DNA of 64,000 nucleotides from Peronospora farinosa (taxonomy: Eukaryota > Oomycota > Peronosporomycetes > Peronosporales > Peronosporaceae), in NCBI GenBank assembly GCA_947646735.1, contig CANTFK010000961.1, positions 124,001 to 188,000 of the forward strand, written 5' to 3'. The notes beneath the pieces are model-generated. The model saw only the letters and a program-made list of their open reading frames with translations. It made no database searches and was not told where the DNA came from. Shown here one piece after another: positions 33,001-42,556 of the stretch. The stretch's first letter is position 1; every line of letters begins with the position of its first letter. A program made the translations under genes and the position numbers.

Positions 33001-33821
33001 AGATTTGCCAGCAACTTGCTGATACTGCTACCAGACGAAACCCCAGCCTCCAAATTCACCAAAGCCGGAGGGTCCACTGAACTTGTTGGTGTTTGCGGTG
33101 GAGCGTACGGATCGTACGCAGGAGAAGCGGCAGGTGGAGCATACGGATCGTACGCAGGAGAAGCGGCAGGTGGAGCATACGGGTCACGCATAGGAGTCGG
33201 CACTTGAGCTGCTGGAGTCGGCACTTGAGCTGTGATCGGCACTTGAGCTGCTGGAGTCGGCACTTGAGCTGCTGAAGTCGAATTTCCAGCATACGGCGGG
33301 TTGTAACTCACATTGGAAGATGTAAAAGACGCGTTCCCTCCATAACCTGCTTGAGATGTCACTGCAGCTGAAACAGGAGTCGTGTACGACATAGAAGTCC
33401 CACCAAAAAGACTTCCTCCGCCATCATCATGTGCTGCTACTGGAACTGAAGCTTTTGCAGAGCGATAAGCGCCACATTCTTCACAAAATGAGGCGGTCGA
33501 GTCTCCAAATGACCCTCCACATTGCATGCACTTGTTGCTCTTAGCAATTGACGGTACAGTAGACGTCAGTGCGCTGTAATTTGACGCTAAGGACGTCATA
33601 GGCGTCGAATACGACGGCGTCACCGACTTGTAACTGGATGACGTGCCAAATGAACTGGATTCGGTGGCAGCAGTTGATGCTGGAGCTGAATACAACGACA
33701 AGTTAGCGGTCGATTCAGAAGGAGGAGCGACATCTTCACGGGGGGCACCACATTCGGCACAGAAGCGTGCATTGGCGATCTCATCGGGTTCCCAGCGGTG
33801 ACCACACTCTGCGCAAAACAT
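30096..33821 (-). CDS. catalytically dead calpain-like protein with zinc-ribbon N-terminus and LIM-like C-terminus
   Basis: Intronless, 1241 residues from ATG 33821 (an in-frame TTG lies two codons upstream). In order: zinc ribbons FCAECGHRWEP..FCAECG (about 2-26) and KCMQCGG..FCEECG (about 98-117); a Ser/Pro-rich linker with DPYAPPAASPAY repeats (about 215-245); a calpain CysPc core (about 560-810); a C2-like beta domain (about 840-1000); and five Cys-rich modules of about 45 residues (C-x2-C ... H-x2-C) to the end. In the core the active-site motif LGDCW reads LADAY, so the Cys is Ala594; the catalytic His lies at Asp770; only Asn794 of LRNSWG remains. A pseudoprotease acting as a scaffold or adaptor is inferred. 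The C-terminal modules could bind zinc and partners. Confidence 0.85.
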   Translation of the reverse strand: MFCAECGHRWEPDEIANARFCAECGAPREDVAPPSESTANLSLYSAPASTAATESSSFGTSSSYKSVTPSYSTPMTSLASNYSALTSTVPSIAKSNKCMQCGGSFGDSTASFCEECGAYRSAKASVPVAAHDDGGGSLFGGTSMSYTTPVSAAVTSQAGYGGNASFTSSNVSYNPPYAGNSTSAAQVPTPAAQVPITAQVPTPAAQVPTPMRDPYAPPAASPAYDPYAPPAASPAYDPYAPPQTPTSSVDPPALVNLEAGVSSGSSISKLLANLSVRATPQGESDEPDGKGVGVIIRQVVRTRNMDSLSTRLNISNAVERNRTNAQQRSEGYNVTKVNETITVVQNERADPVEERYYNQRTLPDNGEWLQILRKNRQAGSKFTDPQFPPDASSIFRDVTNPKYPHLHEYVSKWKRVTDFFNETAYVEITMLDDEKKLVCSMSIKSAAEAESILQVMRQNSTPIDAPFLRIAKDAVTTGVTKRKRDHLMLLTKNMIVHMSEFVQDGLQRFDLMWEKSLLDHYKPLAFASVGEGSGYRVDGSESGMVSRVSVLVPVYFHAQGTCLFDRSRESKAASRISGVGISPGEMRVGRLADAYVFGALSIVSTSQLALSQMFPELSDDLVRPDRVEIGTMFPKEQQYNEEGVYAVRFWRNNRSRVVVVDDYIPCSQYGKPVFGSFTGSNGKFEIWSLLVEKAYAKLHGGYEVIVGGQEGYCLQDLYGGVPARYKLQEKCPNEENAWQTISSALQSGSLIGCSNEEMGAELPMGLRKTDAYGIMKLVELDYQGEPTRLVQLRNSWGIGTHQQPEKWKGSWSNEDPKWQTFSRMQKVECGFQFREDHTYWMEFSAFYCFFTTVIESRNLYNFRSLPDGIGNPISPSLSIHIVSGEWNGITSGGRDAMHLNPQVQLFSPATTGCNLIVHLEQPSRRVKMETEYTSYIAPVVVKNGERQLRKIDLSQDVVATGTFISNRSCVLEIPLKPDEGGKPFVIIPATYDGHLPYQLGFSMTLFTSKPTAVVPVSDTGSLPVCCICQNALSGTFRTFTHEQDGQRKVDRVCQGACVDAYRERNTPVCVDCHQRIEVVENRFSGRMFTLPDGSSVHAECIDAYQIRTSEKCIHCGHAIAAIPDQFAGKYYQVNGGKCHGECIEAYQLATAQRCVHCSEPVIKVAGKFDGRFYKIEGERLVHFECWERYQQSVAPKCVHCAQPILQLPGRFDGRFYELASGIGKVHFECWNAYQTLANAPK

Positions 33822-33958
33822 GTTCAAATGAGGGGATTTTATCTTGATTTAAGTATGGCAGAAACTGTAAAATCTACGATTGGGGTCTAATGATCGATAA
33901 AATCAGGGCCAAAAGCTGCAACTATACGACCTGCTTGCTAACTGATACAAATGGACGG

Positions 33959-35065
33959 CTACAAAACTTGACGATTGTTGTTTCTCCCGTCCAAGGACGA
34001 CACTTTGATTAAACAGCGAATGAGAAGTTGCACCAGGAATTGCGGTAAGCGGTGACGCCATACAAAGTGCCACATACGTACTCCAATGAGGACGACGAAT
34101 GCCGCACGGATCGAGCGTTTTTGCAGCCACCGTTTAAGAATGACCAACACGTGCCCCACACGAGCTTTCACAGCTACCGAGATTGAATTCTCTGCTTGTG
34201 TCATCACCTGTTGCTGCCACATTGTCAATCGCTGCAACTCGGTCGAGTGTTGCATGACATTATCCTCTAGATTCTTGACTAGTGTCATTAAGTTCTTGCA
34301 AATCTGCTCCATTTGCCCATTCTGCTCGACAAACATGTCGCGGGTATCCCGCGTAACGTGAAGCAAGTGGGTTTCCAGCTCGTTGCGTTTCGTGGCCTCA
34401 TCCTCTACCCGGTCCTGCAATTCTCTCAGTTTCCCATTCATCAAGGGTAAATGCTCAAACATACTAATGGACCTCTTCAGTCGATTAGGCGTCGCAGTGT
34501 CTCCATCAGTTGACCGTCGATCAATAAAGTCGTCACTTGTTCCCATTGAGCTGCTCCACACATTGGCGCTACGTCGCCAATCATCTACGAGATCGTCCAG
34601 TACCGTCATATAACATTTCATTGCTTCCTGTTTTGTCATGTGCCCCAAATGTTGCCATTTCTTCCACTTTGACAGCTCCAATTCACTCAATCCAACAGAC
34701 GACGTCGTGGTCGGACATGGCCCAACTGTAGCCTGTTGATAGAAAGCGTACAATTTTTTCTTCGGAGATGAATTTTCCTGCGTCAGAATACGATGTGGTC
34801 CCTGGTAACTCTCAACAAACAGAACCGCTGCATTAAAGTCCATCTCCAGCTGCGCGTACGACTCACCCGTCGAGTGCGAACGAGTTCCAGAAGACGCGAC
34901 AGACGACGACAGCGTTGAGCGCAGATCAACAGTCTCAACGTCATCCACATCGTCGTCCTCTTCTTCAAGCGATAATGCAGTAGAAAGCAGTCGAGCGCGT
35001 ATCGATTGCACGCCCGTGGCCTGTGAGACGACCGAGTTCAAGAGAGATGGTGCTAGTAATGGCAT
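33959..35065 (-). CDS. acyl-CoA-binding domain protein, ACBD5-like, tail-anchored
   Basis: Single exon, 368 residues, ATG at 35065. Residues about 70-165 form an acyl-CoA-binding domain: FNAAVLFVESY, then YAFYQQATVGPC, and WKKWQHLGHMTKQEAMKCY, all at the expected spacing. Residues about 210-310 are a coiled coil. The C-terminus has hydrophobic helices (AAFVVLIGVRMWHFVW and FLVQLLIRCLI), so the protein is probably anchored in a membrane, as peroxisomal/ER ACBD5 is. By family it binds long-chain acyl-CoA and may work at organelle contacts. An acidic stretch (EEEDDDVDDVE, about 35-45) precedes the domain; I could not confirm a FFAT motif. The start lies about 210 bases from the divergent amidase gene, so they probably share a promoter region. 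Confidence 0.88.
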   Translation of the reverse strand: MPLLAPSLLNSVVSQATGVQSIRARLLSTALSLEEEDDDVDDVETVDLRSTLSSSVASSGTRSHSTGESYAQLEMDFNAAVLFVESYQGPHRILTQENSSPKKKLYAFYQQATVGPCPTTTSSVGLSELELSKWKKWQHLGHMTKQEAMKCYMTVLDDLVDDWRRSANVWSSSMGTSDDFIDRRSTDGDTATPNRLKRSISMFEHLPLMNGKLRELQDRVEDEATKRNELETHLLHVTRDTRDMFVEQNGQMEQICKNLMTLVKNLEDNVMQHSTELQRLTMWQQQVMTQAENSISVAVKARVGHVLVILKRWLQKRSIRAAFVVLIGVRMWHFVWRHRLPQFLVQLLIRCLIKVSSLDGRNNNRQVL

Positions 35066-35276
35066 TTATAGTGGACTGGGTAAATAGAGCAAGTCCAAGT
35101 CTCTTAAACTTTATACACTTGACTTGAAAAGCGGACGTGTATTATCTTTGACCGTCGAATTTGAAGTCAATAACTTGATTACTTGTCGACATACAATAGT
35201 ACCGTAATACGAACTTTTTCAAGTATATCAGCAATACAATACATTTATTGTTGTAAAAATTTAAAACTCGCCAATA

Positions 35277-37233
35277 ATGGTGTCGGCTTTCATTCCAGTG
35301 GCGTTTGTGGTGCTGCTATCTAGTGTGGTATTAATGCTGGGCGACCAAGTGGCCCTTCCTCCTCTTAATGTACTGAAGCGTCAATGGGTGGTCAATAGCG
35401 GCTACGATCTATTGGATTTATCGTCCCCTGTGCTCTACGGAAAGTCGCTTGAGGCGATGGCATTTCTCTCCCGTCTCCCCGTCTTTGGCCGTATCTTGTG
35501 CAGTCAATTGGCTAAAGAGAATAAGATTTTGGAGGTTCGAAAGTACGGAAAAAGATTGCAATATTTAACAAGATTATTGTGATATTCTATCTCTTATCGT
35601 AACATTTGTCGATCATTGTTATATTGTCAGGTTTGCAGCGTCGATTCCTGATCTACCGCTGTATTATCCCTATCTGATCCCTAAGAAGAGTGATAAAAGG
35701 CAATTACTGGAAGGTGAAGAGCCGTTGTCACTGGAGGAATTTACTAGAAAAGGTGTACGAGACAAGAACGCAGACGCCACGTTCAAGCACTGGAGCATCG
35801 GGGACTACACGTCACGTTATGTGTCTAATGAGGTGACGCCTTTGCAGGTAGCAAAAGCTCTATTGGCTGCAGTGGAGAACAATCAGCAGAGTGAGTTTTC
35901 GTTGAATTTGTTTGTGGAGAAACACGACGAGGAAATTCTGGCGCAAGCGAAAGCATCGACTGAGCGCTATGCGCGTGGAGAGCCACTGGGTGTGCTTGAT
36001 GGAGTACCTGTGGCTATTAAGGACGTAATGCACGTCAAGGGCCATCGAATGTTTTTAGGCACGTCTTTCTTAGGATATGAAGAAGAACCTGCGACGGAGG
36101 ATGACCTACCGGTGGCGAGACTCCGCGCGGCTGGAGCTATCATTCTTGGGACTACCAACATGCACGAATTAGGATCGGGTGTCACTGGTTACAACATGCA
36201 CTACGGTACTGTGCGTAACCCATACAACCCTAAATGCTATACTGGTGGATCATCCAGTGGTTCTGCTGCAGCGGTAGCTTCAGGTCTAGTGCCGTTGGCG
36301 CTTGGCTCGGATGGAGGCGGCTCCATTCGTATCCCTTCTTCAATGTGTGGCGTCGTCGGTATCAAACCCACTTTCCAGCGTGTACCTTCCGCGGCAGCGA
36401 ACTGTCCATCAGTTGTGCACATCGGTCCGATTGCAGGGTCCGTTCGTGATGCTGCCATCGGCTACGCTATCATGAGTGGTGAAGATGCGACTTCCTTCCC
36501 TCAAGGCATGACGCAGCCTTCTGTGGACTTGCATTCTTTCGAGAGCACGGCTTCGCTAAAGGGCATTCGCATCGGCTACTTTAGCGATTACACCAACCAC
36601 TCATCGCCAGAGATCGCTGAGACTGTAGCCAAAACTCTTAAAGCTCTCGAAGCTCGTGGAGCTACCTTAGCGGAGACACCACTGCATCATCTATCACCTA
36701 TCCACACTGCACATAGCATCACCATTTCGTCCGAAATCGCCCAAAGTCTCGACAAGTACTATGAGCGTTTCGGTGAGTTGTCTCCGGAAGTGCAGGTCAT
36801 TCTGAACTACGGTCGAAGCTTTACAGCCATGGATTTTCTCGCAGCCCAGCGTGTTCGAGCGTTTGCATTGCGTCAATTCCAAGATAACGTGTTGAGCAAA
36901 GTGGACGCATTCGTGACGCCCTCGACTGGTATCACCGCTCCTGAGATCCCGGTGGAGGCGTTTGCAGTTGGTGAACTGAACGCGCAGCAGATCGGAGACA
37001 TTTTCCGTTTTAGTGTCTATGGTAATCTCATTGGCGTGCCAGGTGTGGCTGTTCCGATCGGTTACGACTCTCGTGGATTGCCCATATCCATCCAGTTCCA
37101 GACGGATCACTGGCAAGAGGACACCATGCTGCGTCTTGCTCACGCCACTGAAGAATTGTACGCCACGACTCAGGAGAAGCCGCAAGTTTACTTCTCCATC
37201 CTCGACGAGGCGGCTAAGCAGCCCGTCAACTAA
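35277..37233 (+). CDS. amidase-signature enzyme, fatty acid amide hydrolase-like
   Basis: Two exons: 35277-35542 and 35631-37233, intron of 88 bases (GTACGG...TCAG), giving 622 residues. The join restores VRKFAASIPDLPLYYP, which fits the family. An N-terminal membrane helix (about 5-25, FIPVAFVVLLSSVVLML) is followed by the amidase signature domain: the lysine in VPVAIKD, then GGSSSGSAAAVASG, and GSDGGGSIRIPSSMCG. These supply the Ser-cisSer-Lys catalytic triad, all intact. Role: hydrolysis of an amide bond; FAAH-type substrates (fatty acid amides) are suggested by the N-terminal membrane anchor, but other amides are possible. It is divergent from the ACBD5-like gene. Confidence 0.9.
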
Positions 37234-37848
37234 ATTGCTGACCGTCGTTCATTGGACTGTGACTTCAACCTAGATGTCATTCCAACTTTTTTTCAGCGTC
37301 TTCTTACGTTTTCCGTAGCTATCAGTACCAACGGAAAGCACAGACAGAAGTTTGTCGCCAATAAATGAACCGTTTCTTGGGCATTCCGATTCAATGAGCT
37401 CGTGGCAAGAAATGTACAATCTGCTTCCTTGCCAATTATCGCAAAGAAGTAAGCGAATGTAGCGAATGTCGAATTTCAATGCAGTGCTTGTTGTAAACAT
37501 CCCGTTTCCAATTCATAGATCTGCATGTGTCAATTTGAGCGCGAATACGACGACAACAGGTATCTTTAGTCAATTGGAGGCGGCTGTCCTGGTGAAAGTG
37601 ACGACTATGCGGACTGGTGAAGTGAGCTAAACGTATGATGAAAGATATGTGCTTTTCGTAAGCAGCTCCATGTAAGGTTAACGCACAAACACGCATCATT
37701 TGATTATCTGCAGCTATAGCTGCTATCGAATTCTATCTGAGCAGAATACAATCAACGCAAGTAGTGAGTCAGCGTATTAATCACACTGCACTCTGCAACA
37801 AATGTACCAATCCATGGACGCGCACGCAGTAGGTCATCGACGTAATGC
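37234..37848. other. intergenic
   Basis: 3' flank of the amidase gene. Short minus-strand frames here have no domain. Nothing supported. Confidence 0.4.
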
Positions 37849-38292
37849 TTACACGTCTTGGCGATCGTCTTCGTAAGCTTTGATTCTCCTTTCTTCGTGA
37901 GCCTGTTGTTTGCCAGGCTTTGCTGGGCCTACCTATCACACAAAACAAGATGAAGTTAGTTGTCATGTATCATAGAGTGCTACCGAATCATTAGAACTCT
38001 AAATATGCCATCATGGTATCACTGTTTCCTTTTTCGTCCGCTTATCTGAGTGGTACTTGAGTGACAGCTTACAATATCTGCGTAGATAAACAAGGAATTA
38101 GCACGTGTAGTTAGAATCAGCTGAATGACGTTTGAATATCGTTGTATTCTTTTCAATTACGTACGCTCGCTTCATTCAGAGACGAAGTGGCGGTCGACGA
38201 CACACCCAATGTCTCGTACAAAGTCTAGACTAGCGCAGTAGTCACACACAACAACAGACACAACACGCCCAAGAGCACGCACCTCTCCCCAT
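37849..38292 (-). CDS. candidate mini-gene with a 5-base micro-exon
   Basis: Tentative. An exon at 37849-37932 is preceded by a TAG acceptor and encodes VGPAKPGKQQAHEERRIKAY and seven more residues before a stop; the highly charged text looks coding. Upstream, ATGGGGAGAG at 38283-38292 is followed by a donor GTGCGT, and atatt at 38073-38077 sits between a CAG acceptor and a GTAAGC donor. Joining these three (introns 205 and 140 bases) is in frame and gives a 32-residue protein beginning MGRDIVGPAKPG. I do not recognise it. Other upstream exons are possible. Confidence 0.3.
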
Positions 38293-38381
38293 TTCGACTA
38301 TCGTTACCAAACTGTGACTTTCTTAATCAAAACTTCATATTCAACGTCTTCAGTCAATCATGAGCAGATTGTGATTAGCAA

Positions 38382-39286
38382 TTAGAGCGGACTGACACGA
38401 ATGACTTCGTGCGGAGTCACAACCAGATCCAGCATCTGATCATGCGTTGCCAGTGGCACTTTATCTACGAGCTGTGGTGTTAGGCAAAGGCCCTGTAATT
38501 GCAACAGTTGTATCTATTAGTACAAGTAACTCATCATTGAGACAACAAACGTACAATGGTCGTAGGAGGTGGATGTCCGATGTCATCGTAGTGCTCCGTC
38601 AGGCGGCGCAGGAACGAGTCTACAACCGATACAGCATCACAATTCACAGTCAGCAGTAATCTCACTCATACCTTCTTGCTGCTTCAATCTTACCGTAGTA
38701 TCCTTTTCCATGGCCAAGACGTCCTCCTCGACGATCGAAAGCTACACCAGGCAACAGCACAAGCTCCAGTTCGTCACCTCGTACAGCGTCGTCACGCGGC
38801 ACACCACTATCCGTAAGCAAAGGTGGGTCTGGTATCTGCCACTTGTCCTACATAATTTTCCATCCAAATTGCAGCCGATCCGGTCACGCATGAGTCTCCT
38901 ACTGCCTCGCATTGTATCAAAGTATCAAATGTGTCACCGACCTTGGGAAAGCTTCGAATGTCCTCCATAGACTGCGTCTGTAGCATCTGAAGATCATCTG
39001 CCGACCGACCCGTAATCTTGGGCACAAACACCTTCTTATTAGCTGCAAATGCGGCCTCTAACAGCTTCGACGTAGCCGCTTCCTTGGGCATCTCCAAGTA
39101 TACGCTGATTCCACGAGCACGTGCAAACTCTGGTAGCGCACATACTTTTTCTATCAGCAATTGGCTCTGCTCTGCCACTTCAGTATCGGGCAGTGTCTCT
39201 AGCGTGGATGCAATGCGGCGCCGCAGTTCTTTCTTGAGCGACGCGGCCATGTCTTCGCTACTCACGACGCTGCTGCTACAAACCAT
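38382..39286 (-). CDS. MTHFS: 5-formyltetrahydrofolate cyclo-ligase (MTHFS)
   Basis: Four exons joined by hand: 38942-39286, 38694-38847, 38555-38619 and 38382-38492, with introns of 94, 74 and 62 bases, GT-AG. The product is 224 residues. It catalyses the ATP-dependent conversion of 5-formyltetrahydrofolate to 5,10-methenyltetrahydrofolate in one-carbon metabolism. Seen: N-terminal [24 protein letters not shown], the join [39 protein letters not shown] (the nucleotide and folate-binding signature, residues about 150-173) and the C-terminal [11 protein letters not shown]. Every splice join restores the family text, which supports the model. A second Met at residue 13 is an alternative start. 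It is divergent from the coiled-coil gene at 39526 with about 240 bases between. Confidence 0.93.
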
Positions 39287-39525
39287 CGGACTATAAAATA
39301 GACACGGACCAGAATTTTATGCAGTATATGGAGTCTCTGCCGCAAGTGCAGAAACGGTACACAGCAACTTTTAATTTAAGATTCCTGAGTGTACATACAG
39401 TATTAAATCATACTAATCATCACATACTAGACAGCTGCTGTATATTCCAGCAGTTTTTTTTGTTTCAAAAAGTTCATCCAGGAGCCTCACAACGTCTTTA
39501 GTATCGAGTCGCACACTTGTTGAGA

Positions 39526-41505
39526 ATGCAAAAGGCTTTATCCTCTAGCCCGACATTGGATGACGATCCACGGTACTCCTATACATGTACGTCCTTGTTT
39601 ACTTGTGTGATTCAATGCACTCTATAAGGTTTTATTGTGGTTTTCATAACAAAAAAATAATATATTTTATACTAATAATTTGTGTATTTTTGTCATAACG
39701 GAATAGTCCGAGGGTCCGAGTGTTTTGACTTGGATTTGGACGAAGAGGAAGCTTTGCGTAAAGCCGCGCGTGCTGGGATCCAATTACTAGAGATAAATCA
39801 AGCGCTCAATGATGAGATGTCTGCGCTGCGAGAGCACGTGGTGGTGCTAGAGAGCGAGCTACCAAAGCTCCGAACACAATTAACCGATCGTGAGCAGGAT
39901 TTGGCCAGCGCGATGGAGAACCGAAAGGATTTATTGCTGGAGACTAATACTCTTCACAACGAGCTTAAGGCCAAGTCAGTCCTAGTGACGGGTCTACTGG
40001 AGAAAGAAGAATTTCTCAAGCAGCAGGTGGTGGACGCCGAAGCTAACAAGACGTCGGCTGAGAATCAGATTGCTGTGTTACAGGCGAAGCTAAGACAACA
40101 GCAAGAGGGAGCTGAAAAGGTGAGGGCTACAGAGCAAGACTTTGCTGTAGTAAATCCAGCAGCGACGTACGACTTGAATCAAGCGAGCGTCTTTACTTTC
40201 TCGGACTATGAGGAGTTGCAGCGCCGTCTGCAGACCACATCGGAAGAGAAAGAAGCTTATGCTATGGAGGTTAAAAACTTACGTAAAGAGGTTGATACGC
40301 TGCGTCGCAGAGTAACTAAGCTGCCGGAGTACGTGGCTCACATTGAACGGCTTGAGAAACGAAACGAAAAGCTGCAGAGCGCCAATGAGACTTTGCGTGA
40401 AGAGCGGATGGAGGAGCAAGCTGTGTTGGACAGCTTGCGTTCGATAAACTTGGTATACAAGAAGATCGTCGAGTCGAGTCCGTTTGCGGCGGATTGCACG
40501 TGCTCGCAGCAATCAGAGGAGGCTGACCCGAAAGCGTTGGGTGTCACGGTGCGTGACGTGCTCATTGAGGCTAATATGAAGCTTGAAGCTGAGCTGCGCG
40601 AACTTCGAGCTGCCATGGACCTGCCATATTTACCCATCGAGAACGCAGGAGAAGAGATGCTGGAAAAGGCGCTTAAAAGAGCGAGCAGTATCAGTAGCAA
40701 TGGCTCGGCAGAATTGAACTCGTCTAGCAAAAGCGTAGAGTCAAATGAGACGGCAAACAAACGATTGAGTCGCAAGTTGCAGAATATCATCGAGAAGTAT
40801 AATTTGTCAAAGGAAATGCTGCGTCACACGAAAGTACAGTGGTGTGCTGCAGTCGCTTCACAGAAGGCTTTAGAGGAATGCAACAAGTCTGCACAGGAAG
40901 AGATCCGGCGTTTGAGCCAGCAACTGGACGATTATGTTGCACTTCACGCTACCTCGGATACGGATGATAAAGAGAAACAGATGAAGAACCTAGTGGATGG
41001 CGGTGAGAGTGGAAAATGGACGGAGGAGACGGCACCGTTCCCTGCACCACCCGGTGATCTGAACTCACCGCTAATCCGGTGTTTGCTGGATCATTGGAGC
41101 ACAGACAAGTCCAAGATCATGAGGCTTACAGACTGGCTGCACAATGCAATTCGTGGCACGGGTCGAGCTACGCCTCTGCGACTGACGCACTTGAAGAGTG
41201 AGATCGCAGCGGGTTTCACACAGCTCTTGGTCCCCATTATGCGTGAACGACACGGCATTTCCGTGAGCATATACCGTCGCGACAGTGTACATGTCCTGTC
41301 GGACCTGGTTCTTCAGACAAACCATCCTAGCGTGACAGTGCAGTCTTTTTCTACAGCTGCTTTCAAAGACAATGTCTTGCCGACGCATGGTCAGGACGTG
41401 GAAAACATGAGTGAGGCTGAGCTGGACTCGGCATCGTGCCGTACTCGAGGTAGCTCTGGCGATAGCGTCATGCTGAAAGATGAGGCGCTGTTTTTGTACG
41501 AATGA
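39526..41505 (+). CDS. long coiled-coil protein with a CC1-box-like motif, candidate dynein adaptor
   Basis: Exon 1 39526-39586 (MQKALSSSPTLDDDPRYSYT) and exon 2 39707-41505, joined over a 120-base intron (GTACGT...ATAG) in phase 1, giving 619 residues. The open frame of exon 2 reaches 39682 only through intron sequence and lacks an ATG. Residues 36-52 read ALRKAARAGIQLLEINQ, matching the CC1 box AAxxG-x3-LLExN of BICD, TRAK and Spindly adaptors (AAxxG at 40-44), which binds the dynein light intermediate chain. Long coiled coils fill about 45-155, 185-265 and 360-455. The last 140 residues are globular (LIRCLLDHWSTDKSKI; LTDWLHNAIRGTG). Adaptor function is inferred from the motif and architecture only. 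Confidence 0.75.
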
Positions 41506-42073
41506 TGTAAAAGCTGGATTTGATACTGTGTCTAGTGCGTGTCATCCCTGTATACTTTTTTCAAGGTATTTCGTCTCTTTAAGCAATAATAATTACAAAA
41601 CCTTGACGTGAAGTGGTTCCATGTTGAAGTGGTGGTTTGAAGTAAACAAAAGGTACCTAGAACTAGAATGTCATTTAGAAACGCTGCGCCAGTGATGAGG
41701 GTAAAATCACCAATATCACGAACTCGAACGAGTTATCTGGCCCCCATCTGTACTCAACGTAGCGTTGAGTGACATATCGGACGGTCCACAAATTTAGTCG
41801 CTTGTGTTGTAGTAGGTTTACACGTAATAGGAAGTTTCGTGACTAGAAAACACGGAGATTTACAAGCCACGTTAAGCTTGAAACATATAACGTTACGTTC
41901 AACCTTAATCATAAGCACTGAGCAGAGCTGTACGTCGTGGAAAGTCGCATTGCGACGCTTGCGCATGTGCTGCGTCTGTCACTCTTCAATTCTCTCTGTC
42001 GTAAAGTAGCCCAATCTCTCTGCCTCTTCAACTACAGGGGCTGTACGTACATCGCACCAGCTACCCAAAAATT
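41506..42073. other. intergenic
   Basis: Contains the 3' flank of the coiled-coil gene and the 5' flank of the 160-residue gene. A CT-rich stretch ending in CAG at about 42037 could be a leader intron acceptor. Nothing else is seen. Confidence 0.35.
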
Positions 42074-42556
42074 ATGCTCCCCTTATACAAGCAGTTGAAG
42101 TCGACGCCGCCATGTAGTAGTCAGAGTCTAAACGACGCAGCACTATGGAGCTTATCACCAAACTTCCTAGAGGCCACGACGCCTGAAACGATCTTGGCAC
42201 TGGACCCTACCGGTTTCTTGACGCACAACAGCAGACGTTCAATAAAAGAAAGTTGCGTCTCTACATGTGGTCGAACACCGTCGACAAGAGCTAGTACGAG
42301 CTACTGGACCAAGGTGGAGCCATCACGTGAGCCGTGTACCGACGAGATCCCGTGGACGGATCTGGTTTTCTGGCTGGGGAATGCATCAACTGGTGAGGTA
42401 ATCTGCTCATGCACGCAATGCGGTCGTCGGGCCATGCACGGGAATCTTCTGCGACAGCATCACTACTCACCCTACCATCCGCAGCAGAAACTACGACAGC
42501 GAGTCTCTTCACGAGTGCCAGTGATTAATCTGCCACGGATTGAGGGTGTTAACTAG
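42074..42556 (+). CDS. hypothetical 160-residue protein with a Cys/His motif
   Basis: Open frame from ATG 42074 to TAG, no recognised family. N-terminal half is polar with SLSPNFLEATTPETILALDP. The C-terminal half has EIPWTDLVFWLGNAS followed by CSCTQCGRRAMHGNLLRQHH, in which Cys-x2-Cys and nearby His residues could bind one zinc. The text is not low-complexity and codon use looks like the neighbours, so it is probably real; an extra 5' exon cannot be excluded. Confidence 0.55.
   Translation: MLPLYKQLKSTPPCSSQSLNDAALWSLSPNFLEATTPETILALDPTGFLTHNSRRSIKESCVSTCGRTPSTRASTSYWTKVEPSREPCTDEIPWTDLVFWLGNASTGEVICSCTQCGRRAMHGNLLRQHHYSPYHPQQKLRQRVSSRVPVINLPRIEGVN

Noticed and set aside
38807..39286. Cyclo-ligase as a single-exon 159-residue protein
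   Set aside because: The C-terminal part of that frame is intron; splicing at 38941/38848 restores [11 protein letters not shown] and the full family signature.
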